NCBI GenBank assembly: GCA_027443745.1
Contig: DAIAZB010000252.1
Span: 1-6,496 of the forward strand
Reading direction: 5' to 3'
DNA length: 6,496 nt
Source: Thiomonas sp.
Lineage (GTDB): Bacteria > Pseudomonadota > Gammaproteobacteria > Burkholderiales > Burkholderiaceae
Part shown: piece after piece, positions 1 to 6,016 of the stretch
Numbering within the stretch: position 1 is the stretch's first letter
Layout: each line of letters begins with the position of its first letter
Program-made: the position numbers and the translations under genes
Notes under the pieces: generated by a model
The model's input: the letters and a program-made list of their open reading frames with translations, nothing else
The model's database searches: none
Told to the model about the DNA's origin: nothing

Positions 1-2
1 TC

Positions 3-89
3 AAGGACACAAGGGGAGCACTGAGGAGACAGCCCATAGGGGTTGCGGTCCACCGCAAAATCCCCAAGCCATCAGCGGCCATATGCTGA
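3..89 (+). CDS. Possible C-terminal end of an upstream gene (partial, unidentified)
   Basis: A forward frame is open from the left edge and stops at TGA 87-89, two bases before the terminator hairpin. It encodes about 28 residues, rich in Arg and Lys and ending SAAIC. The main support is its position: a stop codon directly followed by an intrinsic terminator is the usual 3' end of a transcription unit. The residues match no family I recognise. Another forward frame stops at TGA 22-24 and could equally be the true gene end, which would leave a 3' untranslated stretch of about 67 bases. A stem (GGGGTTGCGG at 39-48 against CCGCAA at 53-58 and CCCC at 62-65) lies inside it and could belong to a transcript end instead. 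The call is weak. Confidence 0.22.
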   Translation, partial: KDTRGALRRQPIGVAVHRKIPKPSAAIC

Positions 90-91
90 AC

Positions 92-129
92 AAGGCGCCC
101 GAACCCGTGGTTCAGGCGCCTTTTCTTTT
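92..129 (+). terminator. Rho-independent terminator of the upstream transcription unit
   Basis: The arms AAGGCGCC (92-99) and GGCGCCTT (115-122) pair perfectly. After one C/A mismatch, GAACC (101-105) pairs with GGTTC (109-113) around a CGT loop. A T-rich tract, TTTTCTTTT (121-129), follows directly on the plus strand. The opposite strand lacks a comparable T-run after the hairpin, so the terminator acts on forward transcription entering from the left. It separates the upstream unit from the mnmG-par operon. Confidence 0.9.
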
Positions 130-132
130 CCA

Positions 133-149
133 CGCACCGCAGCGGTGCG
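133..149. repeat. Short perfect inverted repeat behind the terminator
   Basis: CGCACCGC (133-140) and GCGGTGCG (142-149) are exact reverse complements around a single central A. As RNA this could form a 7-bp stem with a CAG loop, only a few bases behind the T-tract of the terminator. It may be a second hairpin backing up termination or a small binding palindrome. No function can be assigned from sequence alone. Confidence 0.5.
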
Positions 150-412
150 CCCCCATCCTCGCCCATGGCGACGGCCTGTTGACCTGAACTTTGGCTCCGG
201 ACGTTGTGGACTCCTTCGTGGGCACGGCAGGCGGATCCCAGCCTGTGCCCTGCTCTCTGCCCCCTGCCACCGGCCTTGTCCTTGTAGAAGAGCTCAGCCC
301 GATCCGGGGGAACTTCCGTAACCATGCCGCCGCTCCAGCCGCGGGGCTCTGAAGCCCAGCGCTCCCTGACACTCTGGCCGCCTTTCTCGGCCCCTTCCTC
401 GGCGCACTCGCC
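150..412. other. Intergenic stretch with no convincing gene
   Basis: No recognisable protein, RNA gene or repeat was seen here. A forward frame is open between the stops TGA 185-187 and TGA 350-352 and encodes about 54 residues (beginning TLAPDVVDSF), but it has no ATG and no clear ribosome binding site. Its third-position GC content looks close to background. It lies in the same frame as the open stretch 353-682, separated from it only by the TGA at 350-352, so the two could be pieces of one decayed gene. The long reverse-strand frame over this region reads as low-complexity Ser/Arg/Thr sequence and looks like a shadow. Confidence 0.4.
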
Positions 413-682
413 ATGTCGCATGTCGAACCGGGCGATTTCCGCAAAGCGCGCCCCTTCGTCCTCCCCACCATGTCGATCTGCACCCTCCGGCACAAGGACC
501 AGGGCATCATCACCAAGCGCATCAGAGGGTCTACCGAGGCGGTTCTTGACGCCATCGGCGGCTGGGTCATTGCTGTCGATGATGGGCTTTTCGACCTCGA
601 GACGGGTGCTGTCCCGATGATCCTGGTCGTGCCAGATTTCAGCTCATGCACTCCGCATCCGGCGGGATGTCTCCCAGCCTGA
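413..682 (+). CDS. Small hypothetical protein or gene remnant, 89 aa
   Basis: The frame begins at ATG 413 (MSHVEPGDFRKARPF) and ends at TGA 680-682. It stays open upstream to 353 (reading LAAFLGPFLGALA just before the ATG), so the N-terminus may be further upstream or lost. Third codon positions are roughly 80% G/C through about position 630, and the middle reads like folded protein, with segments such as EAVLDAIGGWVIAVDDGLFD and a hydrophobic MILVV. The last 15 or so residues (PDFSSCTPHPAGCLPA) look unlike the rest and may be read-through after a break. No family is recognised, and no ribosome binding site stands out. It ends just before the parS palindrome and is separated from the operon by the probable mnmG promoter. 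It may be a real small gene, a decayed fragment, or a chance open frame in GC-rich DNA. Confidence 0.33.
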   Translation: MSHVEPGDFRKARPFVLPTMSICTLRHKDQGIITKRIRGSTEAVLDAIGGWVIAVDDGLFDLETGAVPMILVVPDFSSCTPHPAGCLPA

Positions 683-686
683 TTGT

Positions 687-720
687 TCGCGGTGATGTTT
701 CACGTGAAACATCACCGCGA
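687..720. repeat. Perfect 34-bp palindrome containing parS
   Basis: The sequence is its own reverse complement across all 34 positions, centred between 703 and 704. Outside the 16-bp parS core the arms are TCGCGGTGA (687-695) and TCACCGCGA (712-720). After one mismatched pair (686/721), three more pairs match (683-685 with 722-724). Such a length goes well beyond the parS core. The extra arms may bind another protein, stabilise a cruciform or RNA stem, or reflect a wider local site preference. Confidence 0.9.
696..711. promoter_or_regulatory. parS: parS centromere site (ParB binding)
   Basis: The 16 bases TGTTTCACGTGAAACA match the widely conserved bacterial chromosomal parS consensus exactly. 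ParB (encoded at 4911-5828) is expected to bind here through its helix-turn-helix, switch to a CTP-dependent clamp and slide onto neighbouring DNA, so forming the partition complex that ParA moves. The site lies about 2.8 kb upstream of parA, in front of mnmG, and is the only parS seen in the window. It sits directly upstream of the likely operon promoter, so ParB occupancy could also affect transcription; that last point is inference. Confidence 0.95.
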
Positions 721-737
721 GCAAGGCATCCGGGACC

Positions 738-743
738 TACAAT
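738..743 (+). promoter_or_regulatory. Probable -10 element of the mnmG-par operon promoter
   Basis: TACAAT at 738-743 matches five of six bases of the sigma-70 -10 consensus and lies 24 bases before the mnmG ATG, leaving room for a short leader. The hexamer 17 bases upstream (715-720) is a poor -35 match and falls inside the right arm of the parS palindrome. The promoter may therefore be weak, depend on an activator, or be misplaced. There is no other good candidate between the palindrome and mnmG. Confidence 0.5.
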
Positions 744-766
744 CGGGCACTCATTTTCAAGAGCCC

Positions 767-2695
767 ATGGACTTCCCTGAAATTTTCGATGTGATCGTCG
801 TTGGCGGCGGGCATGCCGGCACTGAAGCGGCGCTGGCCGCTGCGCGCATGGGCGCGGCAACCTTATTGCTGACACACAACATTGAAACCCTTGGTCAGAT
901 GTCGTGCAATCCGTCCATAGGTGGCATCGGCAAAGGCCATCTGGTGAAGGAAGTCGACGCGCTCGGTGGCGCCATGGCGGCTGCAACCGATGTGGCCGGG
1001 ATCCAGTTTCGCATTCTCAACGAGAGCAAAGGCCCGGCGGTTCGAGCGACGCGTGCCCAGGCGGATCGCGTGCTGTACAAAGCCGCCATCCGCCATCGAC
1101 TCGAAAATCAAGCCCGTCTTTGGCTATTCCAACAAGCCGTCGATGATTTGTTGATGGAGTCGACAGGGCGTGGAGAACGCGTTGTTGGAGCCGTCACCCA
1201 AAGCGGCATCCGCTTCCGTGCGCGTAGCGTGGTGCTTACAGCCGGCACCTTCCTCGACGGCAAAATCCATATTGGCCTGGAGCATTATGCAGCCGGTCGG
1301 GCAGGCGAACCGCCCGCCATGTCCCTCGCGCAGCGCTTACGCGAGTTGAACCTACCCCGAGGGCGCCTCAAAACCGGGACGCCGCCGCGCATCGATGGTC
1401 GAAGCATCGACTTTTCCAAGATGGAAGAGCAGCCCGGCGACCGGCACCCTGTTCCAGTGTTCAGCTTCCTTGGGAGCGCGCAGCAACATCCCGCACAAGT
1501 CTCCTGCTGGATCACGCAGACCAATGCGCGCACCCACGACGTCATTCGCGGCGGACTCGACCGCAGTCCGATGTACACCGGCGTGATCGAAGGCATCGGA
1601 CCGCGCTATTGCCCCAGTATCGAGGACAAGATACATCGCTTCGCCAGCAAAGACGCCCACCAGATCTTCCTGGAGCCCGAGGGCCTGAGCACTCACGAGT
1701 TCTACCCGAACGGCATCTCCACCAGCCTTCCGTTCGACGTGCAACTCGACCTGGTGCACAGCATTGCGGGCCTGGAGCAAGCGCACCTGCTGCGTCCGGG
1801 ATATGCCATCGAGTACGACTATTTCGATCCCCGCGGGCTGAAAACCTCCCTGCAGACGCAAGCCATCGACGGTCTCTTTTTTGCCGGGCAGATCAATGGC
1901 ACCACCGGCTACGAGGAGGCTGCCGCCCAGGGCCTGCTGGCCGGTGCCAACGCCGCGCTGCTGGTCCAGGGGCGCGAGCCCTGGTGTCCGGCGCGCGATC
2001 AGGCTTATCTCGGTGTGCTGGTCGACGACCTCATCACCAAGGGAGTGAGCGAGCCTTACCGCATGTTCACCAGTCGCGCCGAATATCGCTTGAGCCTACG
2101 CGAGGACAACGCCGACCTGCGTCTGACCGAAGTCGGGCGTCATCTCGGTCTGGTGGACGATGCCCGCTGGGATGCGTTCTGCCGCAAACGCGACGCCATC
2201 GAGCGTGAACGCCAACGCCTGCGCTCGACCTGGGTGCAGCCCGAAACCCTACCCCCCGCACAAGCGCGGCAACTCATCGGTCAGGCGATCGAGCGCGAAT
2301 ACCGGCTCGAAGACTTGCTGCGCCGACCGGAAGTCGACTACTCCCGACTGGTCAGTGCGCTCGAGGGTCGTTTCGCCGCGCCGCAAGCCTTGCAGCTCGC
2401 AGAGGCCGAACAGGTGCAAATTGCCGTGAAATACGCTGGCTACATCGACCGGCAACAGCAAGATGTGCAGCGAGCAGCGGCGTACGAGCATCAACCCTTG
2501 CCGACCGATCTCGACTACGACGCCGTATCCGGCCTGTCCATCGAAGTGCGGCAGAAACTGGGGCGCGCGCGGCCACAAACCCTGGGCCAGGCTTCGCGCA
2601 TTTCGGGCGTGACTCCAGCCGCCGTCTCGCTTTTACTGGTGCACTTGCGCAAACACCGGTTGCGTCCCTCGGCCGCACCGCCACAAGCCGCTTGA
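767..2695 (+). CDS. mnmG: tRNA uridine-5-carboxymethylaminomethyl modification enzyme MnmG (GidA), 642 aa
   Basis: MnmG, an FAD enzyme, works with MnmE to build the cmnm5/nm5 group on U34 of certain tRNAs in the cytoplasm, using a methylene-tetrahydrofolate carbon. The protein shows the FAD-binding glycine motif GGGHAG (residues 13-18) after a beta strand, [13 protein letters not shown] (47-59) with a conserved Cys, the family signature [10 protein letters not shown] (279-288) with the second conserved Cys, and [17 protein letters not shown] (373-389). The C-terminal helical region (about 500-630), which contacts MnmE and tRNA, is complete, and 642 residues is close to the family norm. ATG 767 is chosen because it gives the standard N-terminus [15 protein letters not shown]; earlier in-frame starts would translate through parS and the promoter. 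The ribosome binding site is weak (AAGAG, 3 bases before the ATG). The gene leads the operon; mnmE is not in the window. Confidence 0.97.
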   Translation: MDFPEIFDVIVVGGGHAGTEAALAAARMGAATLLLTHNIETLGQMSCNPSIGGIGKGHLVKEVDALGGAMAAATDVAGIQFRILNESKGPAVRATRAQADRVLYKAAIRHRLENQARLWLFQQAVDDLLMESTGRGERVVGAVTQSGIRFRARSVVLTAGTFLDGKIHIGLEHYAAGRAGEPPAMSLAQRLRELNLPRGRLKTGTPPRIDGRSIDFSKMEEQPGDRHPVPVFSFLGSAQQHPAQVSCWITQTNARTHDVIRGGLDRSPMYTGVIEGIGPRYCPSIEDKIHRFASKDAHQIFLEPEGLSTHEFYPNGISTSLPFDVQLDLVHSIAGLEQAHLLRPGYAIEYDYFDPRGLKTSLQTQAIDGLFFAGQINGTTGYEEAAAQGLLAGANAALLVQGREPWCPARDQAYLGVLVDDLITKGVSEPYRMFTSRAEYRLSLREDNADLRLTEVGRHLGLVDDARWDAFCRKRDAIERERQRLRSTWVQPETLPPAQARQLIGQAIEREYRLEDLLRRPEVDYSRLVSALEGRFAAPQALQLAEAEQVQIAVKYAGYIDRQQQDVQRAAAYEHQPLPTDLDYDAVSGLSIEVRQKLGRARPQTLGQASRISGVTPAAVSLLLVHLRKHRLRPSAAPPQAA

Positions 2696-2708
2696 ACGGC
2701 CATTGCCC

Positions 2709-3476
2709 ATGCAACGTCTCCATGCAAGCCCTGCCCAAGACCACGCCTTGACCGTCCGCGGCCAGGCCGAGGACATCAACGCAGCTCGAGGGCTGCAACG
2801 CCCCGGTGGGAGTGCCAGCGCATCCGAGCGACTCGACCAACTGCTGCTCAAGCTGCAACTGCCGGCCACCTCCACGCAGCGCGCACAACTGCTGGCCTAC
2901 CTGGAGTTGCTCGAACGCTGGAATCGGGTCTACAACCTCACCGCGGTGCGCGAACCGCAGCAGATGTTCACACTGCACTTGGCGGATTGCCTCGCCCTCG
3001 TACCGATCCTGGCGGCACGCGCGCCACAGCGCTTGCTGGATGTCGGCTCCGGTGGCGGCTTGCCCGGGCTGGTGCTGGCCATCATGCGGCCCGAGATGGT
3101 GGTCGTGCTGAACGACGCCGTACAAAAAAAATGCGCATTCATGCAGCAGGCGGCTGCCGAGTTGCGCTTGCCCCGGGCCCATGTGGCGCATGGCCGGGTG
3201 GAGCGCCTGACACAAGCCCCTTTCGACTGCATCACCAGTCGGGCGTTCAGTGATCTCGGCACCCTGATCCAGCTCACCCAGCCCTTGCTGGCCGAGGGCG
3301 GCTGCTGGGCCGCGATGAAGGGTCACACGCCGCAAGCCGAATTGACTGCTCTACCGACGGAAATCGACGCCCATGTGGAGACCCTGAACGTGCCCGATCT
3401 GGACGCACAACGCTGCGTGGTGTTGATGCTGCGACGCAGCAATTCCATCACTTCCGATGCCGTGCAAGGACCGTAA
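2709..3476 (+). CDS. rsmG: 16S rRNA (guanine527-N7)-methyltransferase RsmG (GidB), 255 aa
   Basis: RsmG transfers a methyl group from S-adenosylmethionine to N7 of G527 in the 530 loop of 16S rRNA. The core is intact: LLAYLELLERWNRVYNLTAV (61-80), the SAM-binding motif DVGSGGGLPG (111-120), NDAVQKKCAFM (135-145), SRAF (178-181) and MKG (203-205). The typical RsmG region starts near residue 38, so about 37-40 extra residues precede it, poorly conserved and rich in Ala, Gln and Arg. The usual family length is about 205-220. ATG 2709 lies 13 bases after the mnmG stop, but no good ribosome binding site is seen; TTG 2703 and TTG 2748 are in-frame alternatives, so the true start is uncertain. Eight consecutive A's (3124-3131) encode the QKK of the core. 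Translation is probably coupled to mnmG. Confidence 0.95.
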   Translation: MQRLHASPAQDHALTVRGQAEDINAARGLQRPGGSASASERLDQLLLKLQLPATSTQRAQLLAYLELLERWNRVYNLTAVREPQQMFTLHLADCLALVPILAARAPQRLLDVGSGGGLPGLVLAIMRPEMVVVLNDAVQKKCAFMQQAAAELRLPRAHVAHGRVERLTQAPFDCITSRAFSDLGTLIQLTQPLLAEGGCWAAMKGHTPQAELTALPTEIDAHVETLNVPDLDAQRCVVLMLRRSNSITSDAVQGP

Positions 3477-3479
3477 GGA
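3475..3479 (+). promoter_or_regulatory. parA ribosome binding site overlapping the rsmG stop
   Basis: AAGGA at 3475-3479 lies six bases before ATG 3486 and uses the last two bases of the rsmG TAA stop (3474-3476). It is the clearest Shine-Dalgarno sequence in the operon, fixes the parA start, and suggests that parA is translated well, possibly re-initiating after rsmG. Confidence 0.75.
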
Positions 3480-3485
3480 CGACCC

Positions 3486-4274
3486 ATGGCCTCGGTCTTT
3501 TGCGTCGCCAACCAGAAGGGCGGGGTCGGCAAGACCACCACCTGTGTCAATCTTGCCGCCGGGCTGGCCCAGGTCGGCCAGCGCGTGCTGCTGGTCGACC
3601 TCGATCCGCAGGGTAACGCAACCATGGGCTCGGGCATCGACAAGCGCGGCCTTACACCGAGCGTCTACCAGGTACTGCTGGGCATGACCGCTGTGGCCGA
3701 AGTCCGCCGCCACAGTGACAAGGCCGGCTACGACGTGCTCGGAGCCAACCGCGAATTGGCGGGCGCCGAAGTCGAACTGGTGGACTTGGATCGGCGCGAA
3801 CACCGCCTGAAAGACCTGCTCAGGCCGATCATGCCGGACTACGACTTCATCCTCATCGACACGCCGCCTTCGCTCGGTCTGCTCACCCTCAACGGATTGT
3901 GTGCCGCGCAGGGCGTGATCGTGCCCATGCAATGCGAGTATTTTGCACTCGAAGGCCTGTCGGATCTGGTCAACACCGTGCGACAGGTACATGCCAAGTT
4001 CAATCCTGAACTCGTGCTCATCGGTCTGCTGCGGGTGATGTTCGATCCGCGCATCACCTTGCAGCAGCAGGTCAGCGAGCAGCTCAAGACCCATTTCGGT
4101 GCCAAGGTGTTCGACAGTGTCATCCCGCGCAACGTACGTCTGGCCGAGGCGCCGAGCTATGGCCAGCCCGGCGTGGTGTTCGACAAGTCCAGCCGGGGCG
4201 CGGTCGCCTATCTCGACTTCGCGCAGGAAATGGTGCGTCGCGTGCGTACGCCGGCCACCGCGGCCGTTGCCTGA
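3486..4274 (+). CDS. parA: Chromosome-partitioning ATPase ParA (Soj type), 262 aa
   Basis: ParA is a deviant Walker A ATPase. Its ATP-bound dimer coats nucleoid DNA, and ParB stimulates hydrolysis, pulling the ParB-parS complex and separating sister origins. Visible elements are the deviant P-loop KGGVGKTTT (residues 11-19) with the signature Lys11, the Walker A' segment LLVDLDPQGN (35-44) with Asp40, the Walker B segment FILIDTPPSLG (121-131) with Asp125, and the family motif PRNVRLAEAPSYGQP (214-228). At 262 residues and without an N-terminal helix-turn-helix, it is the short chromosomal type rather than the plasmid P1 type that represses its own operon. The start is fixed by AAGGA six bases upstream. 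It follows rsmG by 9 bases, and the hydrolase gene begins 4 bases after its stop. All catalytic residues look intact. Confidence 0.97.
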   Translation: MASVFCVANQKGGVGKTTTCVNLAAGLAQVGQRVLLVDLDPQGNATMGSGIDKRGLTPSVYQVLLGMTAVAEVRRHSDKAGYDVLGANRELAGAEVELVDLDRREHRLKDLLRPIMPDYDFILIDTPPSLGLLTLNGLCAAQGVIVPMQCEYFALEGLSDLVNTVRQVHAKFNPELVLIGLLRVMFDPRITLQQQVSEQLKTHFGAKVFDSVIPRNVRLAEAPSYGQPGVVFDKSSRGAVAYLDFAQEMVRRVRTPATAAVA

Positions 4275-4278
4275 AATC

Positions 4279-4914
4279 ATGGCCACGCCGACGGTTTTGC
4301 AGCTGCCCGGTTGGCAAGGCTCGGAGGCCGAGCATTGGCAAAGCCGCTGGGAAGACGTGCACGGTGATCTGCGCGTGCAGCAACATGATTGGGACACCCC
4401 ACTGCGCGGCGACTGGATCTGCCAGCTCGAGGCCGCCGTCAATCAAGCCCCGGCGCCCGTGCTGCTGGTTGCACACAGCCTGGGCTGCCATCTCGTCGCC
4501 GGCTGGGCCGCCGCCAGTCCGCTTTTTGGCACGACTGGCGATCCACGCGCAGGGCCGGTGCTCGCCGCCTTGCTGGTGGCGCCGCCCGACTTGACCCGCC
4601 CCGACTTGCCGCCCGCCCTGCATCGCTGGGCTGGTCACCCGCTGCGGCGCTTGCCGTTTCCAGCGCATCTGCTGAGCAGCAACGACGACCCGTTTTGCAG
4701 CGCCCAGGCCGCGGCATGCATGGCCGCCGCCTGGGGCGCCCGCCACACGGATCTCGGCGCACTCGGGCATATCAACAGCGCCAGCGGCCTGGGCGACTGG
4801 CCGCAAGGCCGCGCCTGGCTGCAGGAACTGACCGCTGCGGCCCTGGCGACGAATGCCGACCGTTCGGTGGCACCACAAGCTGCATCTCCCTTCCCAGCAC
4901 CAACCCCTCCATGA
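4279..4914 (+). CDS. RBBP9/YdeN-family alpha/beta hydrolase, 211 aa
   Basis: The protein looks like a small serine hydrolase of the RBBP9/YdeN group. It shows an early LPGWQGSEAEHWQSRW (9-24), the nucleophile elbow VAHSLGCH (64-71) with Ser67, SSNDDPFC (133-140) supplying the acid (Asp136 or Asp137), and GALGHIN (160-166) with His164, so a full Ser-Asp-His triad is plausible. There is no signal peptide, so it should be cytoplasmic. The substrate is unknown; the family fits esterase or peptidase-like chemistry and its bacterial roles are poorly defined. The last 20 or so residues form a Pro/Ala-rich tail. ATG 4279 starts 4 bases after the parA stop; an in-frame start at 4099 would only read through parA. 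The stop TGA overlaps the parB ATG (ATGA, 4911-4914), which ties its translation to parB. Whether it has a role in segregation is unknown. Confidence 0.88.
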   Translation: MATPTVLQLPGWQGSEAEHWQSRWEDVHGDLRVQQHDWDTPLRGDWICQLEAAVNQAPAPVLLVAHSLGCHLVAGWAAASPLFGTTGDPRAGPVLAALLVAPPDLTRPDLPPALHRWAGHPLRRLPFPAHLLSSNDDPFCSAQAAACMAAAWGARHTDLGALGHINSASGLGDWPQGRAWLQELTAAALATNADRSVAPQAASPFPAPTPP

Positions 4915-5828
4915 GCGCGAATCCCTCCACTCCACCGCCGGCTTCCGGCAAAAAACGCAAAGGCCTGGGTCTGGGCCTTGAAGCCCTGCTCGGTGCGCAA
5001 GGGGCCGATATCGCCCCCGCCGGCAGCCCCTCCAGCCTTCCGCTGGAGGTTCTGGAGCCCGGCAAATACCAGCCGCGCACCCGCATGGACGAGGGCGCGC
5101 TGTACGAACTGGCCGAGAGCATCAAGGCCCAGGGCGTGATGCAGCCCATCCTGGTACGTCCGCTGGGCGAAGGACGCTACGAGATCATTGCCGGCGAACG
5201 CCGCACCCGCGCTGCACGTCTGGCCGGACTGGACGTGGTGCCGGTTCTGGTCCGCGAGGTCCCCGACCAGACCGCGCTGGCCATGGCCTTGATCGAGAAC
5301 ATCCAGCGTGAAGACTTGAACCCGCTAGAAGAGGCCCAGGGCATTCAGCGTCTGATCGCCGAGTTCCGCTTCACCCACGAGCAGGCGGCGCAAGCTGTGG
5401 GGCGCTCGCGCGCAGCGGTGAGCAATCTGCTGCGCCTCATCAACCTTGCCCAACCGGTGCAGGCCATGCTGCTGGCCGGTGACCTGGACATGGGCCACGC
5501 CCGCGCCCTGCTGGCGTTGGACGGTGCCGCCCAGGTGCAGGTGGCGCAACAAGTGCACGCCAAGCGCCTGTCGGTGCGCGAAACCGAGCGCCTGTGCGCC
5601 CGTGCCACGCAACAGGGCAGCGTCGCCAAACCACGCTCCGCCACCGCACCCGACCGCGATGCTCGCGAACTGCAACGCATCGAAACCGAATTGGCCGAGC
5701 ATCTGGCCGCGCCGGTGCGCATCCGCGTCAAGGGCAGCGGCGCCGCCTTGCGCGGCGACATCAGCCTGGGCTTTCACTCGCTCGATGAGCTCAACGGCCT
5801 CATCGCCTTGCTGCGCCCCACCGCCTGA
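4911..5828 (+). CDS. parB: Chromosome-partitioning protein ParB (Spo0J type), 305 aa
   Basis: ParB binds parS, hydrolyses CTP and slides along DNA as a clamp to form the partition complex; it also stimulates ParA. Domains in order: a basic N-terminal tail with KGLGLGLEALLG (17-28), the ParA-contact segment; the ParB/CTPase domain (about 43-140) with GERRTRAARLAG (95-106) and ENIQREDLNPLEEA (129-142), both needed for CTP binding; a helix-turn-helix (about 154-176, FTHEQAAQAVGRSRAAVSNLL) that reads parS; and a C-terminal dimerisation domain (about 252-303) after a Thr/Ala/Arg linker. Length is normal for the family. ATG 4911 overlaps the hydrolase stop and has no Shine-Dalgarno sequence, which suggests coupled translation. 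The frame is open upstream to 4389, but that part is a shadow of the hydrolase. The cognate parS is at 696-711. Confidence 0.97.
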   Translation: MSANPSTPPPASGKKRKGLGLGLEALLGAQGADIAPAGSPSSLPLEVLEPGKYQPRTRMDEGALYELAESIKAQGVMQPILVRPLGEGRYEIIAGERRTRAARLAGLDVVPVLVREVPDQTALAMALIENIQREDLNPLEEAQGIQRLIAEFRFTHEQAAQAVGRSRAAVSNLLRLINLAQPVQAMLLAGDLDMGHARALLALDGAAQVQVAQQVHAKRLSVRETERLCARATQQGSVAKPRSATAPDRDARELQRIETELAEHLAAPVRIRVKGSGAALRGDISLGFHSLDELNGLIALLRPTA

Positions 5829-6016
5829 GACGCACCCGTTAGCCGCCGGTCCCCCTGCGCCCATGCTGATGAAGGGAATGCGAGCGCGCGTCTGCATGCT
5901 CGCGGGAGCGCCGCGGCCGCGTCCCCCGAACGGGCGATGGCGACCCGGCAGCTCGCCCCTACACTGCAACTCCACCCGCTTGATTTGCCTTGGGGCTTAC
6001 CGTGGAGCGCGTCATC
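5829..6016 (+). promoter_or_regulatory. parB-downstream intergenic region with a weak candidate promoter
   Basis: TACACT at 5960-5965 resembles a sigma-70 -10 element, and the hexamer 17 bases upstream (5937-5942) matches the -35 consensus at only three positions. It would start a transcript about 45 bases before the next gene. A short inverted repeat (GGGCGA 5932-5937, TCGCCC 5953-5958) spans the spacer. No hairpin followed by a T-run is visible after the parB stop, so the par transcript may read into the next gene or end in a factor-dependent way. Confidence 0.3.

Noticed and set aside
112..651. Reverse-strand open frame of 179 codons in the region before mnmG
   Set aside because: The product is low-complexity Ser/Thr/Arg/Pro sequence, its end lies inside the terminator stem, and the forward frame 353-682 looks more coding.
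683..766. In-frame upstream starts for mnmG (TTG 683, ATG 695) giving a 28-residue extension
   Set aside because: The extension would be a translation of the parS palindrome and the promoter region. ATG 767 gives the standard MnmG N-terminus, and the likely -10 element lies downstream of these starts.
1..766. Chromosomal replication origin near mnmG
   Set aside because: No cluster of DnaA boxes (TTATNCACA type) and no AT-rich unwinding stretch were seen, although this gene set often lies near the origin.
2352..3335. Long reverse-strand open frame (327 codons) opposite mnmG and rsmG
   Set aside because: It overlaps two well-conserved genes, and its Arg/Gln/His/Gly-rich composition fits an antisense shadow in GC-rich DNA.
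4099..4278. Earlier in-frame start for the hydrolase, inside parA
   Set aside because: These 60 codons are an out-of-frame reading of the ParA C-terminus. ATG 4279 starts directly at the hydrolase's first beta strand.
3351..4442. Long reverse-strand open frame (363 codons) opposite parA
   Set aside because: ParA on the forward strand is complete with all its motifs. The reverse product is rich in His, Gln and Arg, as expected of a shadow, and resembles no family I know.
4389..4910. N-terminal extension of ParB reading through the hydrolase gene
   Set aside because: The extension is Arg/Ala-rich sequence out of frame with a clear hydrolase. ATG 4911 gives a normal-length ParB with the expected basic tail.
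5880..5903. Hairpin GCGAGC / GCTCGC as the par operon terminator
   Set aside because: The stem is short, the loop is 12 bases long, and no T-run follows.
5932..5958. Inverted repeat GGGCGA / TCGCCC as an operator
   Set aside because: Six-base arms 15 bases apart are expected often by chance in DNA this GC-rich, and nothing else supports regulation there.
6002..6016. GTG 6002 as the start of the downstream sensor-like gene
   Set aside because: It is in frame and possible, but ATG 6017 has GGAG at a suitable distance and still includes the whole export signal.
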